A DNA stretch of 64,000 nucleotides from Rotaria sordida (lineage: Eukaryota > Rotifera > Eurotatoria > Philodinida > Philodinidae). Made by a program: the position numbers and the translations under genes. The notes under the pieces are model-generated. The model made no database searches, was not told the origin of the DNA, and saw only the letters and a list, made by a program, of their open reading frames with translations. This document shows positions 33,942-45,920 of this stretch, piece by piece. Every line of letters begins with the position of its first letter. Position 1 is the first letter of the stretch. Where the stretch lies: the NCBI GenBank assembly GCA_905250125.1, contig CAJNOL010000741.1, positions 1-64,000 of the forward strand. The letters run 5' to 3'.

Positions 33942-35792
33942 ATGTCATCTTCTAATAATCCAAACCTTGAATTAATAACATTGATATGGCTTGATAATAT
34001 GGTTGATGCTACTCAAGGAAATCGAGAAATACAAGATAAACTTCGTTCTATTGTTAATTATCTTCGAACATTTGATAATTGTAAACAATGTGAAGATTAT
34101 ATTCGATCTACAATTGATAATAAACAAGATAAAATAATATTAATTGTTAGTGGTCGATTAGGTCAAGATATAATTGAACATATACATGATTTAAAACAAG
34201 TCATATCAATATTTGTTTATTGTTTTGATAAAGAAAAAAATGAATTATGGGCTAAAAAATATAAAAAGGTTTTTTATAATAAATATTCAAATTTATTTAT
34301 CTTTATTTTTCTATAGGTACGATCTGTTATTGTTGAATTAAATGATTTATTAAAAGAAATTGATATTGATTGTAAAAGTGATGAACAAAAATTAAATGAA
34401 TCAATTGAATTAAAAATACATAATGATGAAATAATATTATTACTTTTACAAATTAATTCATCATTAATTGATAAAAAATATTTATTAAATATTTGTTTAA
34501 AATTCTATGAAAATAATATAAGTGAACTTGAAAATATTCGAGAATTTGAACATTTATATTCATCATTAAATGCATTAGAATGGTTTTTTAATGAAACATT
34601 TCTTTATCGTTTATTAATTAAAAGTCTTCATATATTTAATATTGAAATACTTTTTCTTTTGAGATTTTTTCTTCAAGATATTGATCAACAATTAAGAAAT
34701 TGTACAATTGTATCTGAACGAGTTTATCGTGGACAATTAATGACAATTGATCAAATTGATTTTATACAACAATCAATAAATGATAAATATTTTAGATTTA
34801 ATTCATTTATAATTGCTCATCGAAATCCAGAACAAGTTTTTAAATCTTTACAAAATAGTTCAAATACAAATGATTTACATCGAGTTTTATTTGATATTGA
34901 TTCGAATCAAATTGGAAAACAATATAAACAATATATTATTTTTCCAATTACAACTTATTTTCGTATTGTTTCTATTCATTTTGAACAACGAATTTGGATT
35001 GTCAAAATAATTGTTTTCAATTCTAATAAATCTATTGAAAAAAAAGATAAAAATCCTTTTCAATTAGCTCATCTTCTTCGACATATTGGTCAATTAGATC
35101 AATCGGAAAAATTATTTTATCTTTTATTAAATCAATATCCATCATTAAATTCTCAATCTTATGATGGACTTGGAAGAATTGCTCAAGATAAAGGTTTATA
35201 TGATGTTAGTCTTAATTTTTATTTGAAATCTCTTGAAACAGTTCCATTTAAAAATCGTGCTCATTGTTTAAATAATATTGGATGTGCTTATGATTATTTA
35301 GAACAATATGACAATGCTCTTCAATATTATTCTGAAGCATTATCATTAATGAAAGATGATATAAATCAAGCAATGTGTCTTTCTAATATGGGTATAACAT
35401 ATGCTAAAAATGATAACTATCAACAAGCACTTGGATGTTTTGAACAATCGTTATCTATTAGAGATAAAACTCTATCGAAAAATCATCCTGATATAGGAAT
35501 ATCTCATACAAATCTTGGTGTTGCTTACTCATCTATTGGTGAATTCGATATTGCACTTAACCATTTCAATTTAGCATTAAAATCATTTTCATCAAATAAT
35601 TCAGATATATATCGAGCAATAGTTTATCAAAATATGGCGAAAATATTTCAAGAAAAAAATCAATTTGATCAAGCACTAAAGTTTTATAAGAATGCAGAAA
35701 ATATTTTTCGACTATGTCGACCTATTGATCATCCAAATCTTCTTCATGTACAACAACAAATTAATCAACTAAAACAACAACAACAATACTAA
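33942..35792 (+). CDS. Bdelloid-type REC-like / ADP-ribosyltransferase-like / TPR protein
   Basis: Exons 33942-34268 and 34317-35792 (48-nt intron, phase 0) give 600 residues. The ATG at 33942 is preferred over a TTG just upstream. Residues about 10-115 form an alpha/beta segment (LELITLIWLDNMVDATQGNR, KIILIVSGRLGQDI, VISIFVYCFD) resembling a degenerate receiver fold. Residues about 240-345 resemble the R-S-E class of arginine ADP-ribosyltransferases. VYRGQ supplies the Arg and FNSF matches the S(T/F)S-like strand, but the segment where EEE or EQE is expected reads YIIFPITTYFRI, so the catalytic Glu pair seems absent. Residues about 355-600 are tetratricopeptide repeats (for example NNIGCAYDYLEQYDNALQYY and SHTNLGVAYSSIGEFDIALN). 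I associate this three-part layout with large bdelloid rotifer families. It is probably a non-catalytic or altered member acting through protein binding. Confidence 0.85.
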
Positions 35793-37061
35793 ATTTGTCT
35801 TCAATATTTTCTAAATGATTGTTTTTCATTTTTTTTTTTTTTTTTATTAAATGTTATTTTGTATTAAATTGAACAATGTTTTCACAATATTCGAATGTTT
35901 TTTATTGTGTTATTGAAAATGAAATTCTTTTTGATAATTATTGAATAAGAGAATTATAAATAAATCGATAGTTTTATAATCATTTGTAAACGAATATTAT
36001 ATTAAAATATCTATTAATTACAATAAGATTTATCTTTTATTTTTTCTTATATTCGAATATTTTTAACGTTTTATTCATTTTAATTTGATAATATTCCAAT
36101 TCCACTGATTTCAATATAATTATCAATCAAATCATTATTCAACTTGTGTGCTTTTATCTATTATATTTAGGCTTATTATTTTTTATTTGAATTAGTTATT
36201 ATTAAATAAATTTATGTATGTACCTCATATAGAAATACTCAAAAGAAAATTAGAAACATTAAGAATCAAATTGTATTTCTCCTATCTAAATAAAATTAAT
36301 TCATCATTAAATTTTGATATCAAAATAAAATTAAAATTCGTAAGATATCGAATTAAATGTCATTTATAATAGTGAAACAAAAGTTAGGTTGAAGAAAAGA
36401 ATAAAATAACATAAAATTATTCAAAAAAAATGAAGAAGAATTTAGTTTAGAAATAGTACAACCACATAAAAATAAGTACTATCAATGTAAATTCAATCCT
36501 ATAGGCACATTCATTATCAATAATGAAATAGATTTCAAAAACACAAGAATGAAAGAATCCATTTATTCTATTATTAACAATTTCATTAACAGACATGATC
36601 AATTAGATGAAAGCTTGTATTCTATATTGCAATATGAGAAAAAAAATCATAAGAAGAATAAAATTCGAAAAAATAAAGCATTCTAATAGAAACATGAAAT
36701 TATTACTTTTTCTTTCTTTTGCTCTTAAATGTTTATCAAAGACCATTTTCATTTTTCTTTTTTTGCAACAAAAAGATTTTGTCTCACGAATGACATTTAT
36801 AAAAAGAGAAGATAAAAAATAATGATTTAGATTTAAACTTAATGTTTTTTTTTTGTTTATTAATTAGTCAAGTCTGATATAATCGACGAGTTTTTGATAA
36901 ATATATCTTTTTTGCTAATAGTTAATGACATCTTTCACAATCCATTTTTTGTATTGGATGATGTTAAAAGCAATGAACGTTTTTTTCTTAAGTTTTTTTT
37001 TTTCTTCGTCGTTGTGTTGTTTTTTATTTGTTCTCGTTAATTAATTTCAAAAATCAAATCG
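35793..37061. other. Intergenic DNA between the ART/TPR gene and the ankyrin/SOCS gene
   Basis: AT-rich. The start presumably holds the 3' untranslated region (a long T tract near 35830) and the end the promoter and leader of the next gene. No further gene is seen. Confidence 0.5.
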
Positions 37062-38572
37062 ATGGCTGGTCCCGGTGAAAACCAACAAACAATTGATTTA
37101 CATGAATTATGTATTGAAGGTGATTTTGCAGAGTTAAAATCAGCATTAAATTCATCAAAAGATATTGATGTTAATCAATATAAATTATTTGCCTATCGGC
37201 CAATAGCAAATAGTTCAAAAGAAGCAGATGGTCTACATGATGTTGAAGACGATTATCAATCGGATGAAGATGCAACTGATTCTGGTACAATGTTTGATTA
37301 TCGATCTCCACTTTTTTATGCTATTCTTCATGATCGATTAGCTTGCGTTAAATTATTGATTGAACATGGAGCAAATACAGATAAATTGAGGTAAAATAAT
37401 TAATTAAATATTTTTTATCGAAAAAGAATTCGTTGGTTTTTTTTTTCTATATCAATAATAGACCTTGGGGTTTAAATGCTCTTTGTTTATCATGTTATTG
37501 TGGACATACACGTATTGTCGAATATTTTCTTAATACAAATGTAAATGTAAATATAACAGATAAACCAAGTGCAACAGATAATTATTTTAGTTCATTATCA
37601 AATGAACATGAACATAAAATAAAAATGCGTGAAATGCATTCACGTGTTGCACAAGATATGGGAATGTTTCATTATCCACTTCATATTACTATTAAACAAG
37701 ATTATATTGAATTAGTTAAAATTTTACTTAATTATAAACAAAAATTTGATATAGAAATAAAAGAACCATATACAAACAGAACAGCATTACATATTGCTGC
37801 TGGAAAATGTTCAACAGAGGTTTAATGAAGAAATTTTTCTTTTCTTTTTTTTATTATTATATTAAAATAAATTATTCTTTTATAGATTATTAGTCTTTTA
37901 TTAGAAGAAGGTCAATGTGAAGAAAATCCTATAGATTTAAATGGTCATACACCATTAGATATTGTTTGGAAATTACTTAATAATTTAGATTATCAATTTG
38001 AATATAGAGAAGAAACATTAAAATTACTGTTAAGTCATAAATGTAGATTTTCATCACTTAAATCACTAACAGAATTTTATACAAACTCTTTATCGGCATT
38101 TCGTCGATTTGAATCAAATTTTTGGATTGTTGTTGCCTATGATTTACCATCATTATTTCTTGATTATTTTGAAAATAATAAAGTTTTACTTGTTCATATA
38201 TGGCTTTGGTTTAATCGAAGTTATCAAGATACTCTGATGGAAGATGATGAATTTGATAGACATTATACAGGTAGTATTCTTAGAAATTTAATTCATGTTA
38301 TGTATGAAAATGAACAATTAACATTAACAAATCATGAACTTGTTGAATTATTTACAGAAGATTTAGGAAGTCATTTTGATAAAGCAACAGATGAAATTGA
38401 TATAATAACAACAATACTTTCAACACCATTAAAATTAAAACAAATTTGTCGAAATCGAATACGTAAACGTCTTTGTTCATCTCAAATAGGTGGTCTTAAT
38501 AGACAAACACTTGAACATTCATCACTTTCACCACCATTAAATGAATCACTTCGACATTTTGTCCTTCCATAA
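37062..38572 (+). CDS. Ankyrin-repeat and SOCS-box protein (ASB-like)
   Basis: Exons 37062-37390, 37462-37819 and 37886-38572 join in phase to 457 residues. The start is MAGPGENQQTIDLHELCIEG. Ankyrin-type repeats run from about residue 10 to 270: RSPLFYAILHDRLACVKLLI, LNALCLSCYCGHTRIVEYFL, YPLHITIKQDYIELVKILLN, RTALHIAAGKCSTEIISLLL and GHTPLDIVWKLL. An acidic insertion (about 55-75, EDDYQSDEDATDS) interrupts the first repeats. The last 45 residues (PLKLKQICRNRIRKRL, then LPPLNESLRHFVLP-like residues) match the SOCS box, which binds Elongin B/C and Cullin 5. The protein should serve as a substrate adaptor of an E3 ubiquitin ligase, with the ankyrins choosing the target. The BC-box LKxICR and a C-terminal LPxSLxxFxL-like motif are both present. 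The family assignment is firm, the exact ASB number is not. Confidence 0.85.
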
Positions 38573-38943
38573 ATTTGAATTATTCTCAAAAACAAAAATA
38601 TTTTATTTATATGTTATTATCTCGATTATTATTTGACATTTGAACATGAACAAGATAAAACTTGTCAAATATTTATTTACATTCATGATCTTTGGACTTT
38701 TTTTTTCAATAGAATAAACTGATTTCAAATAAATATATATCATTCGATCTTTTCTCTTGAATTGTAGTTCGAGAAACTATCTATCTAATTGTTCTATTAT
38801 GTTTTTAGTTTTGATTAAATCTTTAAATTAAAAAATAAACAGAACACAAACTAAAAAAATCAATTCAATATCAATTTCTTATTTAATTAAGATTTAATTC
38901 AATTCTAAATGAAATTTTATTTGTTTTCTCTTTAAAAAAAATG
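38573..38943. other. 3' flank of the ankyrin/SOCS gene
   Basis: AT-rich; no further gene. Confidence 0.5.
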
Positions 38944-39637
38944 TTGTAGTAGAAATTGAAATTTAGTAGAATTTAAAATTCTACTAGAAACTTATATTAT
39001 GGAAGTATTTTAATTTTTACAGTAGTAGAAATTTAAATTCTGCTTATATTGATAATGACGTCTCAAGAAAAAAGAAGAAAGAGTGAGGTGGTGTTATGGG
39101 ATTGGATGCTAGTGCAAAGAACACCGTACCTCACACCGTGACTCATCCATACCCGCACCATCGCTAACATCTCTCACTCACACTTTTACATTGATTTAAC
39201 AAAATGTAGTTTTTTGGGACTAAGTACAATTGATTCTCAAACACTACCAACACAAATTTACTCAAACTTATAAAGATTATGTTCATAACGATTTTACTCC
39301 AGCTATAGAAGCCAGTGCTTATAATAGTGTTTATGCTGCAAAAAAAACTATCGATGCTAAATAACCAAAGTACCGTATGATACAAAGCGTCATGCTGTTA
39401 AAACGAAATGTTAGCCAAATAAATAGGTATTCACTTTTCGGTATATTCAATAATTTCTTGTGCTGCTCTCCATGTTACTGATAAATAACATGTTCTTCTG
39501 TAGATCATCATCAATAACAAAAAGAGTATTTAAATATTTACTGTAGTAGAAATTTGCATATTTGCATAATATAAGTTTCTAGTAGAATTTAAAATTCTTC
39601 TATATAGTAGAGAATAAGATTTTAATTTCTACTACAA
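38944..39637. mobile_element. Non-autonomous element with about 100-bp terminal inverted repeats
   Basis: The left end begins ttgtagtagaaattgaaatt and continues tagtagaatttaaaattcta, then ctagaaacttatattatg. The right end on the opposite strand begins ttgtagtagaaattaaaatc and returns to the same gaattttaaattctactaga and aacttatattatg blocks after a small length difference. A further gtagtagaaattt unit occurs inside both ends. The interior includes a less AT-rich stretch (39080-39165) with a small hairpin (gtgaggtggtgtt against aacaccgtacctcac). No coding capacity. No flanking duplication is recognisable and the superfamily is unknown. Confidence 0.72.
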
Positions 39638-41501
39638 TATATATATATGAATGTTCAACACCAAGAAGAAGAAATTTCATCAATGATGATTCAAAGTCAA
39701 GTCTTTTGATATTATGGCGAATTTAAGATAATATTTCGAAACAAAATCGATCATGTTTTGTATGGGATAATAGTTTTATCAGATTATTGAAATGACTATT
39801 TCAATAATGTTTAACAAATAGGAAAATATTCGACTACGAAGAATTAAATTGAGTTTTATATTAACCATTATGAAAGAGTGAAGCAATTGCATATTCATTT
39901 ATTTCTTTAAAATGCTCATAAACGATTCATTCGACAAATTCCTTTATTGAACATAAATATATGTATTTATATTTATGTTGATCTATCAACTCTACTAAGG
40001 TTATATAAACAACCAATTAAATAGATTTATGCTTGTGCTCTTGTGACCGTAAACATCGGAAAAAAGAATGATGCTTTTTTCTTAGTAGAAATCCTTTATA
40101 AATGAATGAATGAGCAAAGAATGGTATTTCTCTGTTATCAACTTGGCTATTCTGATTCGAGAAATACTTTTAAAATTCGTTTATTGATGTTACAATGCAT
40201 TAGATCTAATCAGCTTAGAATAGAACAAATAATAGATAAAAGTGACTCAACAAGAATCATCTTTGTCTTCTTGTTTCATCTAATCAATATATGATTAAAA
40301 TTTATTACTATTTGTTTGAATTTTCAATAAAAATCAATTATTGGTTCGTTGAAAATAAATTAGTTTGTATTTATGCGAAAGTTTTTAACTAATAGAGGTT
40401 ATTTTAAAAAATGAACAAAAGTATTTTATTTATCACATTTTTGACATATCATATAAAGATTTAATCGTAAATTCTATCTAGAAATATTTTTACAATAACA
40501 ATGACATTCAATGAAAATCGATCGTTTGACCAGAAACTTGTTTTATTTAGATTGATCAACAGAAAATAGTTTGACTTTTTTTTGTTGTTGATATATCAGA
40601 TGATTAATCAAAGTTCTTCTTCGATTTATTTTTATTAAAAATTTCTTTCACTTTGATAAACTGTAAATTGACAGTTCCAACCAAGTTAATCTTCATTTAG
40701 ATCGAAGAAAAAATATTTTGGCAAATTGTCAATCATTCATTCGTTAATCTTGATTGATCCATGGAAGGTTTAACATAACCATTAAAATACATCCAATTGT
40801 GACAAATTCCAGTACATTCATATCAATATTGACATTGCTATTGATTGTGATTGAATAGAACATAATTTTTTTGTAAAATAATCTCTTGTATCTTGATTGA
40901 TTCGTATATGTTTGACAATGGTCTGATCGATATGCATTACAATTCAAAGATATATATTTTGTTTTCGAAAAAGAATAACAGAAAAATTCTTATTTTCAAC
41001 TTATTGTGAGAAATGCATACGTATGAATCATTTCAGTAAAGTTTGAAAAAAGATCTTCAGATGATTTTTATTCAATTGGAAAAAAAAATCTATAAATAAT
41101 TTCAATATTATTTTATTTGCTTGTCATTGTTTAATTTGATTGAAGAAAAAAAAACTCGTCAAAGTTTTTCATGTAAAAACAAGAAATTCTAAAATAAATT
41201 GAAAAGATGAAATTTTCATTATTGTTTAATTATTTTCAAATATTTATTATTAAATTGACATAAATATTCATTAAGTTGTTCATAAAATTTTAATACTAAT
41301 AAAATAATATTCATCTTGATAGTGAATTCATTTTTTTCTTCTTTATTCAATTTTAAGTTGATTAATGATCAATAATTGTTTGAAAATATATCTAAAAGAA
41401 AATATTTTTATTCTTCTTGTTTAAATGATTTCTTTACTAAAGAAAAATCATTTTATCTGACTATTTTTCATATAAATATTTAAAAATAAAAATATGTCGT
41501 T
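39638..41501. other. AT-rich intergenic DNA
   Basis: No gene or clear repeat. The short open frames on both strands are low-complexity. Confidence 0.5.
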
Positions 41502-42188
41502 TTACTGATAAAAAGATTGATCATGATAAAAAGAAAGTGTTGATGAAGAAAGATTTTCTTGTTGTCTTGGTGTTGCTGGTGATATATTTGGTGTTGTACT
41601 ATCTTCAATTAATTCATGTTTTGAATAACGATCAATATGTAAATTAATCATATTTAATAGGTCTTCTAAACGAGATAATTCATCAGGATGTACATAATCA
41701 CGATGTATATGAGGTGATGATAATAACATATCTGTTTTGAATTTTTCGAAAGTAGCTAATTTAAATTGACCTATTTCACCAGTCAATTCAGCACATGCAA
41801 CATCGATTTCAATTAATTTATCTTGAGCAGCACGTTCAACTGATTCGATGGTTCGACCTAAACAATTTGGAATATTCTATATAAAAACAAAATCTAAATA
41901 AATAGAAAAAAATAAAATGTTACGTTTCCATGCTTCTACAAATTGTTGTGCTCGTTGTTTAGTTTCATCAATAGACAATGTATCAAGTCGTACACGAATT
42001 TGATTAGCACGATCAATAAGAAGATCAAAATGAGGTTCGATTTCAGTTTTATGATGTTCACTCAAATGTTGTAAACAAACTCTTCGTTGACATGCTGGAC
42101 ATCGACCATAAGCAATACGATGACAACCTCTTATATATTCTTTTTCATCAACATGATGCCAACACTCCAATGGACGATCCACAGACAT
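41502..42188 (-). CDS. B-box-like zinc-binding protein with coiled-coil tail
   Basis: Exons 42188-41924 and 41857-41502, with a 66-nt GT-AG intron in phase 1, give 206 residues. The acceptor tttag|gtcgaacc is chosen over tatatag further upstream because only it keeps the frame. Residues 9-46 read CWHHVDEKEYIRGCHRIAYG followed by RCPACQRRVCLQHLSEHH. The Cys/His spacing (CxxH...C...CxxC...C...H...HH) fits a cross-braced B-box-type zinc finger. The rest is helical and charged (IDRANQIRVRLDTLSIDETK, then ERAAQDKLIEIDVACAELTG), likely a coiled coil, ending in a Ser/Thr/Pro-rich tail. No RING domain is visible, so it is not a complete TRIM ligase. The function is presumably protein binding. It resembles small B-box proteins abundant in rotifer gene sets, an impression rather than a match. 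Confidence 0.75.
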
Positions 42189-43556
42189 TTATCTAAAAAT
42201 TAAATTATTTTTATTGAGTTAAGAAATATGTTAATCAAAAAATTGATTCATTCTATCATAATTATATTCAAATGGAACAATGGAAATTTTCTTATGAAAA
42301 ATTATTGTTAATCTGTTTCATCAATGAATAAATTTTAATGTAGAATCTATTATTGTCATATTCAGTCTTATATTAGATTTTTCTTTATATCTTATAATTG
42401 ATTTTTCATTGTTTTATAGAAGAATTTTCAAAATAATCAATCTTAGAAAATGGAATCATCTTCAAGATTTAAGATAAATCATTTTTCAACAAATGATTAT
42501 CTTTCGAATAAATACACATGTATATATGTTTTTATTCTATTTTAATTTAACCATTTCTACATAATACAATATAAAGAAAAAACAGATCAAACTTTCTTTC
42601 TTTTTTTTTTAGACGGAACAATACAAATATATATTTGCTTAAACAACATACAATATCAGATAAATCCAATCTATAAATTACCAAAAAAAAGTTCAATTCA
42701 AATTACAACCATTTTAAGTTATACGGGAAAATCTTTCTTTCTTCTTTAAAAATTTTTAAAAAAATAAGAAAATTAATATTGAAACTGTATACTATATATA
42801 TGCAGTTTCAATGAACAACACAAAAAAATATAAATTACTAAACGATTGACAGAAAATTAAAACGAACGTTAAAAACAATATGTTGATTATTAAATTTGAA
42901 CAAAAAAAAAAGAGTACTATATTTATAGAAAAAGTCAATTGTTTTATAATAGTATTATATTCGTTGACAATTATTTTGATTTATTGAGAAACAAGCTGAA
43001 GAAAAGTGAAAGTATACAAATAAAATCAATGAATTATATTTGTTTCCTGATTGTATTCATTTCATTTAAATTATTTAAATATGATTTCAATATCGATAAT
43101 CTTTTTTGTCTTATATTTTAATTTAAAAAAATTTATCTTTTTCAATATTATTTCATTGATTAACAATTAATTCGGATTAATTTATTAAACATTAGTTTTT
43201 AAATATGAATTCGATCGATTGATGAACAAACTTTTTAAACAATATTAATCTAAACATAAATTATTTAACTAAAGCAAAATATTCAAAAAACTAAATATTT
43301 ACTTGAAGAGATCTTCCAATTTTATCCATAAAATAATTAATTGACAATGATCACGTTATTCACATAAATTATAATAAAAATATTCAAGATATTTATAACT
43401 AATAACAATTATTGGTCAATGATTCGAATCTTTGTTTTCTTTTTTCTAATTTAATCATATTAAATTGAAAATTAAAAAAACAAAATATTTAACAACTCAT
43501 CATAAATAAGAACAACATTTCTTTTTTTTTTGCTTGAAGATATTTTAATGAATAAG
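42189..43556. other. AT-rich intergenic DNA
   Basis: No gene seen. A short hairpin with 10-bp perfect arms (attgaaactg / cagtttcaat) lies at about 42778-42812, separated by a (ta)-rich loop; its role is unknown. Confidence 0.5.
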
Positions 43557-43690
43557 CATAGGTCTACATGCTCTTCGTCGAAACATACTTCGTCGAAAGT
43601 ATTTTTTGGTCACGAAGGACGCCCCAAAGGTGAGAATGAGGGCAAAATGAGTTGATCTCTTCATGCTGAGCAAGCCTATATAAGAACTAA
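43557..43690 (-). repeat. Dispersed repeat, copy 2
   Basis: Reverse complement of the repeat at 27503-27632: ttagttcttatataggcttg, ctcagcatgaagag, cacctttggggcgtccttcg, ctttcgacgaagtatgtttc, gacgaagagcatg. A related phrase, tctttcgacgaaatgctttt, recurs just to the right at about 43722, so the repeat family probably continues beyond the part shared with copy 1. Confidence 0.8.
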
Positions 43691-44256
43691 AGGGCTCACA
43701 ACAGTCCAAAGCGTCCTACAGGTCTTTCGACGAAATGCTTTTGGGCGAAGAGGGTTACAACCTAAGCATATTCTTTTTAGAAGCTAAAAAAAAACTACGA
43801 AGATGTTTTTGATGTTAATGCTTTATCACATACAGCTTCATTTGTTTCATCATATGTTCTTCCTAATGGAAGATAGCGATCATTATCTATTTAATTTTCT
43901 TGTTTTCTTTTTTATTCAAGAAAACTTTTTTTCTTTCGTTTATTATATTTCTCTATCTTTTTTCTCAATATTGAAATTCGATGTTAACTCAGAAAAACAA
44001 TTAACAAGTTTTTTTATATGAAATTAATAAAATATCAGTTAAATCTGTTAAAACAGAAATAATTATTCGACGATATTGATTTGTTCGATCGAATATTTCA
44101 AGATACAATTTAATTTCAAGAATTGTTTTATTTTCTAAAAAGAAAAAAAAAATAAACACCGAGACTCAGACTCATTTTCCATTAATTAGAAAAAGAAAAG
44201 AAGAAGAAGAGGACAATTTTAAAGAATAATCAATAAATACAAGAAAAAAACGAATA

Positions 44257-45920
44257 TTAAGTAGATACAAAAAGAGATGCTGATGACGATGAACCAACAT
44301 GTGCTGTTCCATCTTCATTATACATTAAACATAAATAACCTTAAATTGAATTTAAATTATTTTTAAATTTCATTAAAAAAAAAAGAAAACTTTAACAAAC
44401 CATTTGGATTTTCTACTGTTTTTGCAGTATTATTAAGTACACTATTGACTATTTCGTTTGCATCAACTCTAGTTGAATGTAATCGTCGTTGAATATCTCC
44501 AAATTGATCAATACATGGAGTCTAAATTAATAATATAATCATATTATTTTTAGAAAATTTTCTAAACTAACTCTTCTTTTATTAATTAAACGTCGTTGTG
44601 ATTGATAATGACTCTCTTCGTCACTGCCTTGTCTAAAAAAAAACACACAAGATATTTTATAATCGAATCAAAGATTTTTTTTTTTTTTGCTTCATTAAAG
44701 CAGCAAGAAGAACAAGAAAGCAGGAATATATCCATGCGTCTACCTGCAATTAGAAAGCATATTCGGATCAGAATGAACATTGTGAAAATGATGAGACCCG
44801 TATAAAATATGTCTAAGAATTTCTTTTTTCTACGTTTTGTGTGATGACAAAAGAAAAACAAAAATACTAACCTTAAATGATTTTTATCCGGAGGATTTGA
44901 ATTATTTGTACTATTGATACTAGTTGTTGAATAATTTGAACACATACTACTTTTACTTGCTTGACGAGAATGACCTCGATTGGAATTTGTGGTCAATGGA
45001 GGATAAAGTTCACCAGCAGATCCGGTCATTGTTGATGAACATTCATCTTTATTATATATAATTTTTTTTTTTTGAAAGAAAAATAATACAAATTAACAAA
45101 CCTGGAAATGGTTCATGGATTTTTTTATTCGATGGAGTTTGTTCAATTTTTATATATGGATGATCATTATCTGGTCTTGAAAAAGAACAAAAAAAAAAAG
45201 AAATTTACATTTTATTTAATTATTTTAAATTCAAAACTAAACTAACCTTCGAAAAATATGATCACCTTCAAGAACAGTTACTTTCATTCTTATTTCAAGA
45301 TAAGCATTCGATGGACTACTATTCGTTTGTTTATAACCATTAAGTAAACATGCTTTTGATTCATCACCAGTTCCAGCAACGGATGCTAAATCCAAATCAT
45401 AATAACCTATTTTTTCATATGAATGACCAGCACGTCCTTCCTTTATAAAAAAAAAATAATAAGAAATATTTTAGTTCTTTTTTTTATTTTTTCAAACAAA
45501 CTTTTCGAATTGAAATTCGACAATAACAGTGATCAAGTGTAAAATTATCAATACGTGATGTCATTTTGACTTGAAAATGATCACCGATATTAAATTCAAC
45601 TTTATTTTCATGAACTTCAAATCGTCTATTAATATATAATAATAAAATATTTTCAAAAAAAAAATAAAAATAAATAATCAATCTTACTCATGACATGTAT
45701 AAATATGATTTCCACCATTAAGAAGACGAATTTTGAAAAAAAATTTTCCACTTGCATATGGAAGAGAAAGTACACGTTCAACTTTTAAATCAACATCAAA
45801 TGTATGACGACGTTTACGATTAAATGTAGATAAAAGACTATTTGTTCCTTTTCCATTTACTGTTTCATTTGGATTTTTTGTTTCACTTTCATCCATATTA
45901 TTTGCCATTGGACTGATCAT
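44257..45920 (-). CDS. FAM102/EEIG1-family protein with N-terminal C2 domain, eight exons
   Basis: Minus-strand exons 45920-45688, 45625-45502, 45440-45247, 45175-45102, 45046-44872, 44632-44572, 44521-44401 and 44339-44257 join with matching phases to 354 residues. Residues about 35-160 are an NT-C2 domain: RRHTFDVDLKVERVLSLPYA, GKFFFKIRLLNGG, FEVHENKVEFNIGDHFQVKM, CRISIRKEGRAGHSYEKIGY, DLDLASVAGTGDESKACLLN, and AYLEIRMKVTVLEGD. This follows the FAM102A/B order, including the cysteine-containing RISIRKE strand and the KxGYxDLDLAxxAG loop. Family members are cytosolic or membrane-associated adaptors; EEIG1 takes part in RANK signalling in vertebrates and the Caenorhabditis relative is SYM-3. 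The middle is Ser/Asn-rich with a GHSRQASKSSMCSNYS patch, and the C-terminus (residues about 265-354) carries the second conserved region (IDQFGDIQRRLHSTRVDANE). Intron 5 is the longest at 239 nt. Vertebrate homologues are of similar length. Confidence 0.87.

Noticed and set aside
44586-44871. Extra coding frames between FAM102-like exons 5 and 6
   Set aside because: They lie in a 239-nt intron with good GT-AG borders, and joining the exons keeps the family sequence in frame.
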